Assembly (NCBI GenBank): GCA_016200485.1
Contig: JACQEP010000009.1
Span: 1-64,000, forward strand
DNA from: Gammaproteobacteria bacterium
Lineage (GTDB): Bacteria > Pseudomonadota > Gammaproteobacteria > Tenderiales > Tenderiaceae
Length of the DNA stretch: 64,000 nucleotides
Direction of reading: 5' to 3'
Numbering within the stretch: position 1 is the stretch's first letter; each line of letters starts with the position of its first letter. Positions 25,383-35,168 of the stretch are shown here, in pieces. Under the pieces are notes generated by a model, which was not told the DNA's origin, made no database searches, and was given only the letters and a program-made list of their open reading frames with translations. A program made the translations under genes and the position numbers.

Positions 25383-25880
25383 ATGAAACCATTGGTGGGA
25401 CTGATCATGGGGTCGACCTCGGACTGGGAGACCATGGTCCATGCGGCGGATATCCTGGAGAAATTCGGTGTTCCCCACGAAGTCGAGGTTGTTTCGGCCC
25501 ATCGCACCCCGGATAAGCTGTTTCAATACGCAGGAACTGCCGAGGCGCGAGGACTGGAGGTGATCATCGCCGGCGCCGGTGGCGCGGCCCATCTGCCCGG
25601 GATGGCGGCGGCCAAGACCCGGTTACCCGTTCTGGGGGTGCCGGTTGAATCGAAGGCGCTGAATGGCCTTGATTCCTTGCTGTCGATGGTGCAGATGCCT
25701 GCCGGAATCCCGGTCGGAACCTTGGCCATTGGCCGCGCGGGCGCGATCAATGCCGCCCTGCTGGCGGTGGCTATCCTCGCCAACAAACATGTTCAGTTCC
25801 GCAAACCACTGGAAGACTATCGCCAGCAGCAGACCGATGCCGTGCTCGCCCAACCCAACCCGCGTGGAGGTCAGGCGTGA
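25383..25880 (+). CDS. purE: N5-carboxyaminoimidazole ribonucleotide mutase
   Basis: A 165-residue class I PurE that moves the carboxylate of N5-CAIR to C4 in purine synthesis. Typical features are [10 protein letters not shown] (7-16), [11 protein letters not shown] with the catalytic His in SAHRTP, and [11 protein letters not shown] followed by [10 protein letters not shown]. The start at 25383 gives the canonical N-terminus ([15 protein letters not shown]); the frame is open upstream without similarity. The stop overlaps the purK start (GTGA). Confidence 0.97.
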   Translation: MKPLVGLIMGSTSDWETMVHAADILEKFGVPHEVEVVSAHRTPDKLFQYAGTAEARGLEVIIAGAGGAAHLPGMAAAKTRLPVLGVPVESKALNGLDSLLSMVQMPAGIPVGTLAIGRAGAINAALLAVAILANKHVQFRKPLEDYRQQQTDAVLAQPNPRGGQA

Positions 25881-26983
25881 TCATAGGTGTCTTAGGTGGC
25901 GGGCAGCTCGCCCGCATGTTGGCATTGGCAGGATATCCCTTGGGTTTGCAGTTTGTCGTGCTTGATCCGACGGCCGACGCCTGCGCGTCGCCGGTAGCGG
26001 AACATACCTGTGGCAGTTTTGACGACCAAAGCTTGCTGGAATGGCTCGCCGATCGTGTTGATCTGGTGACCTACGAATTTGAAAACGTGCCCGCAGAAAC
26101 GGTGCGCATCCTGGCCGAGCGCGTGCCCGTCTATCCACCGCCAGCCGCCTTGGTAGCCTCGCAGGATCGATTGCGGGAAAAAACTCTGTTCCGCGAACTG
26201 GGTATTCCGGTGCCGCCGTTTGTGGCCGTGGAGAGTTTGGCGGCGCTGGAATATGCCACTGTAGAGATTGGCTTGCCCGCGGTGCTCAAGACCCGCACCT
26301 TGGGTTATGACGGCAAAGGGCAGGCACGCCTGTTGCGCCAGGAAGATTTGGCGCCGGCGTGGGAAAGCCTGGGCAGTACCAATGCCATTGTCGAGGCCTA
26401 TGTGCCCTATGATCGCGAACTCTCGATCATCGCCGCCCGCGGCCGTGACGGCCAGATCGTCCATTATCCGTTGACCGAGAACACGCATCGCGAAGGCATC
26501 CTGCGTTTGTCGGTGGCGCGCCCCGGCGATCCGTTGCAGTTGCTGGCGGAAGATTATGTCAGTCGATTATTGAATGCGCTGGATTATGTGGGCGTGGTTG
26601 CGCTGGAGCTGTTCCAGGTGGGTAATCAGTTGCTTGCCAACGAATTTGCGCCACGGGTGCATAATTCCGGTCACTGGACGATAGAAGGTGCTGAGACCAG
26701 TCAGTTTGAAAATCATCTGCGTGCAGTCTGTGGTCTGCCGTTGGGGGATACCAAAACACTAGGCTATTCTGCAATGCTCAATCTGATCGGCGAAGTGCCG
26801 GACATGATTGCAGTGCTGGAACAGCCGGGGGCGCACCTGCATCTTTATGGCAAAGAATCGCGCCGTGGTCGCAAACTGGGGCACATCACTGTTCGCGCCG
26901 GGGGCGAATCTGCGCTCAAACAGGCGCTTGAGGTGCTGCGGCCACAGGCCGAGGGTGAGTTGAGTAACCTCCAGGAGGTGTAG
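25877..26983 (+). CDS. purK: N5-carboxyaminoimidazole ribonucleotide synthase
   Basis: A 368-residue ATP-grasp enzyme that carboxylates AIR to N5-CAIR, handing it to PurE. It has N-terminal [16 protein letters not shown], the ATP-grasp residues [12 protein letters not shown] and [13 protein letters not shown], and the metal site [25 protein letters not shown]. It starts with GTG overlapping the purE stop by 4 bp, so the two are translationally coupled. Confidence 0.97.
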   Translation: MIIGVLGGGQLARMLALAGYPLGLQFVVLDPTADACASPVAEHTCGSFDDQSLLEWLADRVDLVTYEFENVPAETVRILAERVPVYPPPAALVASQDRLREKTLFRELGIPVPPFVAVESLAALEYATVEIGLPAVLKTRTLGYDGKGQARLLRQEDLAPAWESLGSTNAIVEAYVPYDRELSIIAARGRDGQIVHYPLTENTHREGILRLSVARPGDPLQLLAEDYVSRLLNALDYVGVVALELFQVGNQLLANEFAPRVHNSGHWTIEGAETSQFENHLRAVCGLPLGDTKTLGYSAMLNLIGEVPDMIAVLEQPGAHLHLYGKESRRGRKLGHITVRAGGESALKQALEVLRPQAEGELSNLQEV

Positions 26984-27019
26984 TTTTAAGAGACTTGATC
27001 CACCGACTATTCTAAAGAA

Positions 27020-27820
27020 TTATGGGCCTAGGGCTTCGTCAAAAACCGTAATCTGTCCGCCACCCCTTTGCTTGGCGCTATACATTGCCTTGTCGGCTTC
27101 GCCAATTGCGGTTTTTGCGGACATTTTTTTTGTCCCAATAATATATATGCCTATGCTCGCGCCGATGGCTAATTTTTTTTCATCATAATAAATTGGTTCG
27201 CACAATGATCGGTGCATTTTTTCCGCGATTGTTATGGCTTTGCTGCGAGCGACATTTTCACTGATATCAAGTTGCTGAACCAGTAACACAAATTCATCGC
27301 CACCGAGACGACTTAAAGTGTCTTCAGATCGCGTCGCGATTTTTAACCTTTTGGCAACCTCAATCAGTAATGCGTCGCCCACATTGTGGCCGTAGGTGTC
27401 ATTGACCTTCTTGAAGCCATCAAGGTCGACAAATATCAGCGCGCCAAAAATGGGGTGTCTTTCACAAACTGCAAGATATTTTTCCAAATATTCAATCAGC
27501 AGTCGCCGGTTCGCCAAGCGGGTCAATGAATCATGAAACGCCAGATAGGCAATGCGTTCTTCGGCTTCGTCGCGCGCACGGACAAAGGGTCTGATCACCC
27601 AAAAGTAAATTAAAGGTATTGATATTAAGACGAGTAGCGCAGCGTCTAAAAGTGCTTCGAAGGCGACGCTGACTTCTTCAGGGAATACGTCAAAAGCTGC
27701 CATGATAAATAACTCCATCAGCATGACGATGACGGCGATCCTCGCAAGCAGTGCCTTGATGCTTAGTGCCTTGCGCCGGCTTTTGTCAGGGGCGGTGTCG
27801 GGTGAAATATTGTCACTCAT
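27020..27820 (-). CDS. Membrane diguanylate cyclase (GGDEF)
   Basis: A 266-residue protein with two transmembrane helices (about 25-43 and 56-76) and a GGDEF domain (about 88-260). The active-site loop is RLGGDEF (173-177) and an inhibitory I-site RSED (164-167) lies exactly five residues before it, so it should make c-di-GMP and be product-inhibited. The metal-binding FVDLDGFKKVND is intact. The periplasmic loop between the helices is only about 12 residues, too short for a ligand domain, so any input must come through the membrane or a partner. Confidence 0.93.
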   Translation of the reverse strand: MSDNISPDTAPDKSRRKALSIKALLARIAVIVMLMELFIMAAFDVFPEEVSVAFEALLDAALLVLISIPLIYFWVIRPFVRARDEAEERIAYLAFHDSLTRLANRRLLIEYLEKYLAVCERHPIFGALIFVDLDGFKKVNDTYGHNVGDALLIEVAKRLKIATRSEDTLSRLGGDEFVLLVQQLDISENVARSKAITIAEKMHRSLCEPIYYDEKKLAIGASIGIYIIGTKKMSAKTAIGEADKAMYSAKQRGGGQITVFDEALGP

Positions 27821-27882
27821 GGTTGTTACCCTTGTTGGTCATTATCGAATGGGTTGGCGCGGCGTAACCCGATCGCCCGGTT

Positions 27883-29559
27883 TCACTTCGCAGAATAATA
27901 GGCTGCGATCCCCTTGATTTCTGTCGCGCTCAATACGTCAGACATGGCGTGCATGGCTGAGTTTTTACGTGAGCCTTGTTTGTATTCATGCAATGTTTTC
28001 TCTAGATATGATTGTCGCTGACCCGCCAGCCGGGGTTTGTCTACTTCGTGACTGTAGCCGTTTTCGCCGTGGCAACGGTCACACTTTTGTGCCAATACCT
28101 CGGGACTTTGCGGGCTTCTTGGTTGCGAGGGTTGTGGCGTTTGAGCGGCGAAAAAGTTTGCAACTACAGAGATATCATTGTCGCCAAGTGTAGCCGCTGC
28201 TTTTTGCATATCAGAATTATCACGATCGTTGCTGGCATAAGCGTGGAGAGCGGTGGCGATATACTCCGGATTTTGTCCTGCCAGGCTGGGGATGAGCGGT
28301 TGAGTGCTGTTGCCGTCAGCGCCATGGCAATCGGTGCAAGAACTGGTCAGTTGTTGAGCTGAGGCGATATCTCCAGTTTCTTTGCCGGCACGCGGTAACG
28401 GTTTCTGCCCGGCATAGTACCCGCTGATTTTTTCGATGTCAGTGACGCTCAGCTGTGAAACCAGTAGCGACATCAGTTCGTGTTTGCGGGCACCAAGCTG
28501 ATATTGCATGATACTGCGATCAAGATACGTCTGATCGAGTCCGCTTAAGCGTGGGGTTTTCGCGCCTGGTTTGGCATGGCAGGCATTGCATGAGCCCGCA
28601 AGCGCGGCACCAGCTTTCAGCGGATCTTGTTCGTTGATGGTGAACGGGTGTGGTTTTTGGGCGGCAAAATAAGCGCTGATGTTCTTGAATTGTTCCTCGC
28701 TGAGCCCCTGAATTGCAGAACGCATCATGGCGTCATCGCGGTGACGATCGCGGTAGGCGCGCAGCGCATTCACCAGATAATGAGGATTCTGCCCCGCGAG
28801 TGACGGGATGCCGGGATAAGGGCTGTTGCCATCCACGCCATGACACCCGCCACAACTGATGGCTTCTGTTTTGCCGGCGATCATATCTCCGGTGGCGGCA
28901 AGTGGGGATTGTTGTGGTGGCAGACTGCTGAAATAGGCGGTTACTTCTTTAATCTTCTGCGGAGTGAACGAAGTACGGAATATGCCCATTACTGAACTAT
29001 GACGTTTACCATTGAAGTATTCATCCAGTGCCTTAGCTAAATATGCTTGATTCAAGCCCGCTAGGCTTGGAATGGCGGCATTATGGCTGGCGCCATCCAG
29101 GCTGTGACAGGAACTACAGGGCATGGCGGTTATCTTGCCAGCGTTGATGAGCTTGAGATCGGTGGATGTTTGCTGTGTGATCGAAGGTTTTTCCACACCA
29201 TGCCACTCGCTTGTCATTGCGGAATAGTGGGTGGCAACATCGTTGATCTGCGCCTCATCCAATCCGCTCATCGCCGTAGCCATGGCGGCGTTGTTGCGGC
29301 TGTTGTCAGTGTAGGCATGTAATGCCGTGGCCAGGTATTGTAATTGTTGGCCAGCGATAAACGGCGCATCGGCTTGGCCGCTGGCGCCATCTTTGCCATG
29401 GCAGCTTGTGCATTGGTCTTTAATGTCTTGGCTGGTTTTGGTGTTGCCTGAGGATGTAGTGGTCTGTGCCTGGTCGTTGGGAGATGGCGGCGTGGTCTGG
29501 TCGCAGGCAGTCAGCCAGAAAATTGCGAGTAACACCAAGATCCATGCTTGTTGACGCAT
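27883..29559 (-). CDS. Six-haem tandem cytochrome c lipoprotein
   Basis: A 558-residue lipoprotein (signal peptide with lipobox LTAC, Cys19) carrying six CXXCH motifs: CTSCH 50, CSSCH 148, CGGCH 236, CNACH 324, CTDCH 408, CDRCH 493. The spacing is 84-98 residues, and most units share IPSLAGQ...YL..AL..Y, so it is six concatenated c4-like domains. It should act as a periplasmic electron wire anchored to a membrane. No oxidase or reductase gene is adjacent. It is divergent from the small cytochrome at 29806. Confidence 0.93.
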   Translation of the reverse strand: MRQQAWILVLLAIFWLTACDQTTPPSPNDQAQTTTSSGNTKTSQDIKDQCTSCHGKDGASGQADAPFIAGQQLQYLATALHAYTDNSRNNAAMATAMSGLDEAQINDVATHYSAMTSEWHGVEKPSITQQTSTDLKLINAGKITAMPCSSCHSLDGASHNAAIPSLAGLNQAYLAKALDEYFNGKRHSSVMGIFRTSFTPQKIKEVTAYFSSLPPQQSPLAATGDMIAGKTEAISCGGCHGVDGNSPYPGIPSLAGQNPHYLVNALRAYRDRHRDDAMMRSAIQGLSEEQFKNISAYFAAQKPHPFTINEQDPLKAGAALAGSCNACHAKPGAKTPRLSGLDQTYLDRSIMQYQLGARKHELMSLLVSQLSVTDIEKISGYYAGQKPLPRAGKETGDIASAQQLTSSCTDCHGADGNSTQPLIPSLAGQNPEYIATALHAYASNDRDNSDMQKAAATLGDNDISVVANFFAAQTPQPSQPRSPQSPEVLAQKCDRCHGENGYSHEVDKPRLAGQRQSYLEKTLHEYKQGSRKNSAMHAMSDVLSATEIKGIAAYYSAK

Positions 29560-29805
29560 AAACAGTTCTCCATTTCCCTAAAAACATATTTTAGATATAT
29601 CACTATTGAACCCGAAAATGACGAAGAATTCACCTGTTAAATCATGCAGCTAAACTATGGTTGTGTGTTCAGGGATCATTCATTCACGGCGGCGTAATGT
29701 GAAATTGAGCATCGGTTTTGCGGGGACGGGAAACCGGTGTGACCAAGGGGTGTTTTTATGGCAGTCGCAGCCCCTTTTTGATCGCTAGCAATGGAGGAGT
29801 CAAGT
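29560..29805. other. Divergent intergenic region between two cytochrome genes
   Basis: About 245 bp with no gene. It holds a CGGTTT...AAACCG dyad (about 29714-29736) and an imperfect GGGG...CCCC hairpin followed by TTTTT (about 29751-29780) just before the 29806 gene, which could be a weak attenuator. No firm promoter was identified. Confidence 0.35.
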
Positions 29806-30141
29806 ATGAACAAAGTAACACGTAGTCTCGGAATGTCGGTGTTGGCCGTCGCTGGGCTGGTGTTTTCGGTGTCAGCATCGGCGGATCTGGAGTTGGCCAA
29901 GAAGAGTGGGTGTTTGGCATGTCATAGTGTGGATAACAAAGTTGTCGGGCCAGCGTGGAAAGATGTCGCCAAGCGCTACAAGGGTGATGCGATGGCCCGT
30001 GCGAAATTGGTCGACAAGGTGAAGAAGGGTGGTAAAGGTAATTGGACTGAGGTAACGGGCGGGGTGCCAATGCCGCCGTATTCGCCACGCATTGCCGATG
30101 CCGATATTGAGAAGCTGGTGGATTTTGTTCTAGCGTTGTAA
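29806..30141 (+). CDS. Soluble mono-haem cytochrome c (c551/c552-like)
   Basis: A 111-residue periplasmic class I cytochrome with signal peptide MNKVTRSLGMSVLAVAGLVF, cleaved after ASA. The haem site is CLACH (36-40), the Met ligand lies in GGVPMPPYSPR, and the fold closes with DIEKLVDFVLAL. The start is chosen at 29806 since GGAGG lies 6 nt upstream; an in-frame ATG five codons earlier overlaps that site. It is a close paralog of the lipoprotein cytochrome at 10729-11178. It probably shuttles electrons between membrane complexes and may be reduced or oxidised by the divergent six-haem protein (inference). Confidence 0.94.
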   Translation: MNKVTRSLGMSVLAVAGLVFSVSASADLELAKKSGCLACHSVDNKVVGPAWKDVAKRYKGDAMARAKLVDKVKKGGKGNWTEVTGGVPMPPYSPRIADADIEKLVDFVLAL

Positions 30142-30160
30142 TTTGAGTCTGATGTAAAAG

Positions 30161-30190
30161 ACGGGCGCATCGATGATGCGCCCGTTTTAT
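30161..30190. terminator. Bidirectional terminator between cytochrome c and greB
   Basis: The stem ACGGGCGCATC (30161-30171) with GATGCGCCCGT (30175-30185) is flanked by AAAAG on the left and TTTTATTTT on the right. It can end both convergent transcripts. Confidence 0.88.
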
Positions 30191-30687
30191 TTTGCATCGT
30201 AGCGAACATCGATGATCGAATACATGCGTTTACCATGGGGTGTTTCGACTTCGATATCTTCATCGACAGTTTTTTTGAGTAAGGCGCGTGCCATGGGTGA
30301 ATCAATACTGATCCAGCCGCGATGGGGATCAATCTCGTCGGCACCCACGATTCGGAAAAGGCTGCTGATGCCTGCCACGTCTTCAACTTCAACCCACGCT
30401 CCGAAGAATACGCGCCGCTGATCAGTCGGTGTTTCGTGCACCACCTTGAGGTCGGGAAGCCGTTTTTGCAAATATCGAATCCGGCGATCTATTTCGCGTA
30501 GCTCTTTCTTGCGGTAAATGTATTCGGCATTTTCCGAACGGTCACCTTCCGCGGCGGCCGCTGTCAGCGCCGTGGTGACCTCGGCGCGCCGTTTCCAGAT
30601 GGTGTTAAGTTCGTCTTGCAGCGCCCTGAAACCCTCGGGAGTGATGTAGGGAGATGATTTTGGTTGCGGGGGACGATAATGTGCCAC
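30187..30687 (-). CDS. greB: Transcription elongation factor GreB
   Basis: A 166-residue Gre factor that stimulates cleavage of backtracked RNA in paused RNA polymerase. The N-terminal coiled coil ends in the catalytic loop GDRSENAEYIY with the conserved acidic pair (Asp, Glu), and the C-terminal FKBP-like domain includes GWISIDSPMARALLKK. The IRYLQKRLPDLKVV linker and the basic N-terminus favour GreB over GreA. Confidence 0.93.
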   Translation of the reverse strand: MAHYRPPQPKSSPYITPEGFRALQDELNTIWKRRAEVTTALTAAAAEGDRSENAEYIYRKKELREIDRRIRYLQKRLPDLKVVHETPTDQRRVFFGAWVEVEDVAGISSLFRIVGADEIDPHRGWISIDSPMARALLKKTVDEDIEVETPHGKRMYSIIDVRYDAK

Positions 30688-30808
30688 GATGTGAACCTGA
30701 GCCTGTTTTTGGGGTGTGATTATAGCACTTGCCTGGTGCAGGCCAGGGGTGGTGGCTCCGAATCAAAACAGTTAGACTGACAAAATGAAACCGGAGGAGC
30801 ATAGATCG

Positions 30809-31171
30809 ATGCCTGATCTCGATAACAGAGTCGCAGACGTGGTGTTGGCGATTGAGGCAGAAATGCGGCGGGTAGGCGTCTGGCAGGCAACGCCGCCCTC
30901 AGCGCAGGCGCTGTCCAGCCAAGAGCCTTTTTGTGTCGATACCCTGGAATTCAATGAGTGGTTGCAATGGGTGTTTCTGGCGCGGATGAAAGCGATTCTG
31001 GAGCAAGGCGCCCCTTTGCCGGAACGGAGCGCGATTTATCCCTATGCCGAGGAATGGAGCCGTCATCATCAATGGGGTAATGCGCGTTTGCTTAATGCGC
31101 TGCGCAATTTTGACGAGATCATCGCCATTCACAGCAAGCGTCAGGAAACGAATGCGCCAACGGCGCATTGA
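30809..31171 (+). CDS. YqcC-like protein (DUF446)
   Basis: A 120-residue small helical protein of the YqcC family: LDNRVADVVLAIEAEMRRVG, W, then PFCVDTLEFNEWLQWVFLARMK and YAEEWSR. The start is set at ATG 30809, 9 nt after GGAGGAG; an ATG 24 nt upstream overlaps that site. In enterobacteria yqcC sits next to truC; here it does not. Function unknown. Confidence 0.86.
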   Translation: MPDLDNRVADVVLAIEAEMRRVGVWQATPPSAQALSSQEPFCVDTLEFNEWLQWVFLARMKAILEQGAPLPERSAIYPYAEEWSRHHQWGNARLLNALRNFDEIIAIHSKRQETNAPTAH

Positions 31172-31223
31172 GAAGAGCGTTTTTACCACAGAGGCACTGC
31201 GTGGGACAGGCTCTGGTGAGTAA

Positions 31224-32750
31224 TTACTTTTTAGATCCAAGTTGAAAACGTATCCCCTGCGCCAGCGGCAGCTCCCGGCTCCAGTTGATGGTATTGGTTT
31301 GGCGCCGCATATAGGCCTTCCAGCAATCCGATCCTGCCTCGCGCCCGCCGCCGGTTTCTTTCTCACCGCCGAATGCGCCACCGATCTCGGCGCCCGAAGT
31401 GCCGATGTTGACGTTGGCAATGCCGCAATCGCTGCCCTGTGCCGATAAAAATTGCTCGGCATGGCGCAAGTTGGTGGTGAAAATCGATGATGATAATCCC
31501 TGCGGCACATCATTCTGCATGGCGATGGCTTTATCCAGTTGTTTGTAGCGCATCACATAGAGGATGGGGGCAAAGGTTTCTTCCTTGACGATATCGAATT
31601 GGTGATCGACTTCAATGATCGTCGGCTCAACGAAGTGCCCGCGTCCCTTGAGCGCCTTGCCACCGCATAGCACAGTGCCACCTGCGGTAACCGCGCGCAT
31701 AACGGCATCTTCATAAGTGCTAACAGCCGCAGCATCGATTAAGGGGCCCATCAACACCTTTTTCTTGAGCGGGTCGCCAATACGCACTTGTTGATAGGCA
31801 TGCACCAGTTGTGTCACTAGCTCATCATAAATTTTGTCATGGGCGATCAAACGCCGTGTCGTGGTGCAACGTTGGCCTGCGGTACCAACCGCGCCAAAGA
31901 CGATAGCCGGTACCGCGAGATCAAGTTCGGCGCTGTCATCGACGATGATGGCATTATTGCCGCTGCACTCCAGTAAATAACGGCCCAAGCGTTTGGCCAC
32001 TGTTTCGGCAACATGGTACCCGACCTGGCTGGAACCGGTGAATGAAATTAAAGGTACACGGTTGTCTTCGACAAAACGCTGTGCAATATCAGACTTGGAC
32101 GGGATAAACAATGAAAATACACCAGGGTGGCCTGCGTCTTTCATCACTTCATTGCAGATGTGTTGTACGGCAATGGCGCAGAGCGGCGTTTTGGATGAGG
32201 GTTTCCACACCACCGTGTTGCCGGCGATGGCGGCAAGAAAGGCATTCCATGACCAGACGGCGACCGGAAAATTGAAGGCGCTGATGACGCCAATCACGCC
32301 CAGCGGATGCCATTGCTCATACATTCGATGTTGCGGCCGCTCCGAGTGCATGGTGTTGCCATAGAGCATGCGCGACTGGCCGACGGCAAAGTCGGCGATG
32401 TCGATCATCTCTTGTACTTCGCCGTCACCTTCCTGTTTGATCTTGCCCATTTCCAGGCTGACGAGACTGCCCAGCGCATCTTTATGATCGCGTAGCGCAT
32501 TGCCAATGCGGCGAATTAACTCACCGCGCTTGGGCGCAGGTACTTTGGCCCATTCTTTTTGCACGGCCAGGCTATTACGAATGACTTTTTCATAGTCGCG
32601 GCTGTTACAACCCTGAACTTTAGCCAATAGCTCGCCAGTCGCCGGATTATGCGACTCGATAATCGAGGATTCTGATTTTAACCAGCCATCACTTCCGGCG
32701 TGAGTGCCCGGGTTGATGCGTTTGAGCTTCAGAGTCTTCAATATCTCCAC
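31224..32750 (-). CDS. Alpha-aminoadipic semialdehyde dehydrogenase (ALDH7/antiquitin type)
   Basis: A 508-residue NAD(P)+ aldehyde dehydrogenase oxidising alpha-aminoadipic semialdehyde (or its cyclic form piperideine-6-carboxylate) to 2-aminoadipate in lysine breakdown. Catalytic Glu261 is in LLECSGNN and Cys295 in [12 protein letters not shown]; the antiquitin hallmark INPGTHAG...W and [19 protein letters not shown] are present. The start is set at GTG 32750 because GGAG lies 6 nt upstream and the family N-terminus begins there; thus it overlaps the end of the upstream saccharopine dehydrogenase by 62 bp and is probably translationally coupled to it. Confidence 0.9.
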   Translation of the reverse strand: MEILKTLKLKRINPGTHAGSDGWLKSESSIIESHNPATGELLAKVQGCNSRDYEKVIRNSLAVQKEWAKVPAPKRGELIRRIGNALRDHKDALGSLVSLEMGKIKQEGDGEVQEMIDIADFAVGQSRMLYGNTMHSERPQHRMYEQWHPLGVIGVISAFNFPVAVWSWNAFLAAIAGNTVVWKPSSKTPLCAIAVQHICNEVMKDAGHPGVFSLFIPSKSDIAQRFVEDNRVPLISFTGSSQVGYHVAETVAKRLGRYLLECSGNNAIIVDDSAELDLAVPAIVFGAVGTAGQRCTTTRRLIAHDKIYDELVTQLVHAYQQVRIGDPLKKKVLMGPLIDAAAVSTYEDAVMRAVTAGGTVLCGGKALKGRGHFVEPTIIEVDHQFDIVKEETFAPILYVMRYKQLDKAIAMQNDVPQGLSSSIFTTNLRHAEQFLSAQGSDCGIANVNIGTSGAEIGGAFGGEKETGGGREAGSDCWKAYMRRQTNTINWSRELPLAQGIRFQLGSKK

Positions 32751-33858
32751 GGCGATCTCCTGTGATGGCGTAGTGTTTGCCAAAGCGGTTGGCAAGAAAT
32801 TCCTTGAGTGGGATCTGTTCCTGTGTCACGAATCCCTGATAACGGGGTAGATTATCCAGAACAATATCCATTACGCCGCAAATACCGGCGGCAGTGGTAA
32901 CTTGAATCGACGACCAGCGTTTGCCGGCGATGGTTTGCGGATAAACTTTTTTGGCATAATTTTCTTCAAACAGATCACCTTGCTGCGTGCCTGAGACGGC
33001 AACGTAGATCAACACCACGTCTTGTTTGGTTCGAGGAACAGCAGTTTCCAGAACGCGCTTTAAGGTGTCGCGGTCATCGTTCAGGCGCAGATCGTTCATC
33101 AGCAGGCGGATGTTTTCGCAGTGGCCGGGATAACGCATGGTTTTGTAATTCATGGTGCGCACCTTGCCGTCATACGTTTCGGCCAGGGTACCGAGTCCAC
33201 CGGAGGTGTTAAAGGCTTCATAAAGCACACCGTCGAGACTGATGGTTTCCAGACCTTCCAATGGTTGCAGCGCGGTCAGTTCACCGTTTTCGATCCCATA
33301 ACAGGTGTTGCCGTATTCGTTGATCAAACCATCTGTGGACCAGGTGAGTGAATATTTCAGCACATTGTTGGGGTTGACCGGCAGCGCGCCAACGCGCATT
33401 TTGACGGTATCGATTTTGTCGAAGTGACTCATCAGATCGTTAGCCGCAATGCTGATAAAGCCGGGGGCTAACCCACATTGCGGCATAAATACTGTTTTGC
33501 GTCCGGCGCTGAGTTTTTGCACATGACGGGTGACTTCGACATCTTCGGTCAAGTCAAAATAATGAATATTGTGGCGGGCGGCGAGATCGGCCACCAGCGG
33601 GTTGCAGTAATAAGGCAGGCCGGAAATCACGGCATCGAAGCGTTCGGATTTCATGGTCTGATCCAGCGCCTGTTCGTCACGGGCATCAAGCTCAAAGGCG
33701 CTGGCGTTTTTGAGTTTTAACTCTTTGATCAGGGTTTGCGCGGCCTCAGAATTGAGGCTGCCAACACGAACATTGTAATCCCCTGATTCGGCAAGCATTG
33801 TGGTAATCAGCGAGCCTATTTTGCCGGAGCCCAATAATAGAACATTGCGTTTCGTCAA
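32689..33858 (-). CDS. Saccharopine dehydrogenase-like protein (glutamate-forming, LYS9 type)
   Basis: A 389-residue protein with N-terminal Rossmann fold ([20 protein letters not shown]) and the saccharopine reductase C-terminal domain ([38 protein letters not shown]). The expected reaction splits saccharopine into glutamate and alpha-aminoadipic semialdehyde, feeding the next gene. The start is TTG 33858, 7 nt after AAGGAG. No lysine-ketoglutarate reductase (saccharopine-forming) gene is in this window, so the entry step must be elsewhere or the substrate differs. Confidence 0.85.
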   Translation of the reverse strand: MTKRNVLLLGSGKIGSLITTMLAESGDYNVRVGSLNSEAAQTLIKELKLKNASAFELDARDEQALDQTMKSERFDAVISGLPYYCNPLVADLAARHNIHYFDLTEDVEVTRHVQKLSAGRKTVFMPQCGLAPGFISIAANDLMSHFDKIDTVKMRVGALPVNPNNVLKYSLTWSTDGLINEYGNTCYGIENGELTALQPLEGLETISLDGVLYEAFNTSGGLGTLAETYDGKVRTMNYKTMRYPGHCENIRLLMNDLRLNDDRDTLKRVLETAVPRTKQDVVLIYVAVSGTQQGDLFEENYAKKVYPQTIAGKRWSSIQVTTAAGICGVMDIVLDNLPRYQGFVTQEQIPLKEFLANRFGKHYAITGDRRGDIEDSEAQTHQPGHSRRK

Positions 33859-33879
33859 AGGTTTTCTCCTTTTGGCCGA

Positions 33880-33893
33880 TCTATATTTATAGA
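33880..33893. promoter_or_regulatory. Near-palindrome in the divergent lysine-module promoter region
   Basis: TCTATA-TT-TATAGA lies in the 76-bp gap between the divergent saccharopine dehydrogenase and VOC/DUF1338-like genes. It may be overlapping -10 elements or an operator that co-regulates both sides. Confidence 0.3.
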
Positions 33894-33934
33894 AACGTCG
33901 CTTTGGTGTTCCCTCGCGGATTAAGGAGGTCCTT

Positions 33935-35110
33935 ATGTCCCGTGAACGGTTTTCCACCTTTGCCAGTTCCCTGGCTCAAACCTTGTTGCGTGATGAACCT
34001 CGGTTGAAACAAGACCCGCAACACGCGAATGTTATTCATGCTACCACCGAAAAGTCCGAGGTTTACACCCTCGATCTGACACCCTTTGTAGCTAAGCCGG
34101 CAGCGCCAACCGCTGCGCCTTACTTTGCCAATGTCCAGACCGTCTCGCAATTGTTATCGGCTTATCAGGCGGCAAAGTCGAGTCTTCCGTTTGAAGTCGA
34201 TATCCCAGAGGCTTGTGAAAACGTATCCGATTATGCCAATGATTTCTTGGTGGCGATATTGGCCAAGGCCAATGCCGCCTTGAGTGATACGCAGGCGCGG
34301 CTGATTGCCGGTTGGGTCAAGCATCTGGATGTGTATTGTGCCGTGAAATCGGTAGAGTCGTTTGTCTATAGCCATGCCGACCTAAAATTACTGGAAATCG
34401 CCCCGAGCTATAAGTGGGATGTGGTATTTGATCACATGGCGATTCGTTGTGGTTCACGCGCGCATCAGGATGCGGAGCGAGTTTCGGAATTGCTCAAAAA
34501 ACATCATGGCTATGTTGCAACCCAATTTCCAGGCGAGGCCTTTTATCAGTTTCCCGATGGCTGGAATGCCTATCCTGTCTATAAAATACTGAGCAATGGC
34601 CAGGCATTGCGGGTGTTTGTTGATCAGTCCGATGCCGATCATCCAGCACAGATCATTCAACACTGGAATAAAGTGTATGGCTATACGGCACATCACCTCG
34701 GTATCCGTGCCACTACGTTACGTAATGGTGTGCGCGTCGCGGTGCCGCTGGCCGAGGTCATGGCGGCATTGGAAAAAGAAGGCATCAAAATCATGACGCC
34801 GACAGGGCAATATACGCAGGGCGCGTTATTGCAAGTGTTTACCCAGCCAGAATGTAATACGACTATTCCGCCCGCGCTAAAGGCGGAGATCGTTAAGCAT
34901 GGTGAACAGCTGAGCAAGAGCATTGAAAATGCCAAATTGCTGGAGCTGGTGTCACGCAAGGAAATGTCACCGCTGCTGGCCAAGGCCTATTTTGAATTGT
35001 ATGGCATCGATTATGATGCCGCTAATCCATTGCATTCGGCGCCCGTGTACCAATATTTCCTGCCGGCGCAGGCGGCACATGTGATTCGTACTTCACAGCA
35101 AGTTGCATAA
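33935..35110 (+). CDS. DUF1338/VOC-type protein, candidate 2-oxoadipate dioxygenase/decarboxylase
   Basis: A 391-residue protein with candidate iron ligands His167 in FDHMAIRC and His253/254 in YTAHHLGIR, and a late GQYTQGALLQVFTQPE segment, a layout like DUF1338 (HglS) enzymes that convert 2-oxoadipate to D-2-hydroxyglutarate. The family call is from pattern and context: it is divergently paired with saccharopine and aminoadipic semialdehyde dehydrogenases, and its proposed substrate is the deaminated product of that route. AAGGAGGT precedes the ATG. A strong terminator follows. Confidence 0.68.
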   Translation: MSRERFSTFASSLAQTLLRDEPRLKQDPQHANVIHATTEKSEVYTLDLTPFVAKPAAPTAAPYFANVQTVSQLLSAYQAAKSSLPFEVDIPEACENVSDYANDFLVAILAKANAALSDTQARLIAGWVKHLDVYCAVKSVESFVYSHADLKLLEIAPSYKWDVVFDHMAIRCGSRAHQDAERVSELLKKHHGYVATQFPGEAFYQFPDGWNAYPVYKILSNGQALRVFVDQSDADHPAQIIQHWNKVYGYTAHHLGIRATTLRNGVRVAVPLAEVMAALEKEGIKIMTPTGQYTQGALLQVFTQPECNTTIPPALKAEIVKHGEQLSKSIENAKLLELVSRKEMSPLLAKAYFELYGIDYDAANPLHSAPVYQYFLPAQAAHVIRTSQQVA

Positions 35111-35124
35111 TGGGGTTCATCCAG

Positions 35125-35163
35125 AACGCCCCTGCTGTTAAGTAGCAGGGGCGTTTATTTTTT
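35125..35163. terminator. Bidirectional terminator
   Basis: The stem AACGCCCCTGCT (35125-35136) with AGCAGGGGCGTT (35144-35155) is followed by TATTTTTTT. It separates the VOC/DUF1338-like gene from the convergent exported-repeat gene. Confidence 0.92.
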
Positions 35164-35168
35164 GGCGT

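Noticed and set aside
29751-29780. Haem- or metal-responsive riboswitch before the small cytochrome
   Set aside because: Only a weak GGGG/CCCC hairpin with T run is seen; it matches no riboswitch I know.
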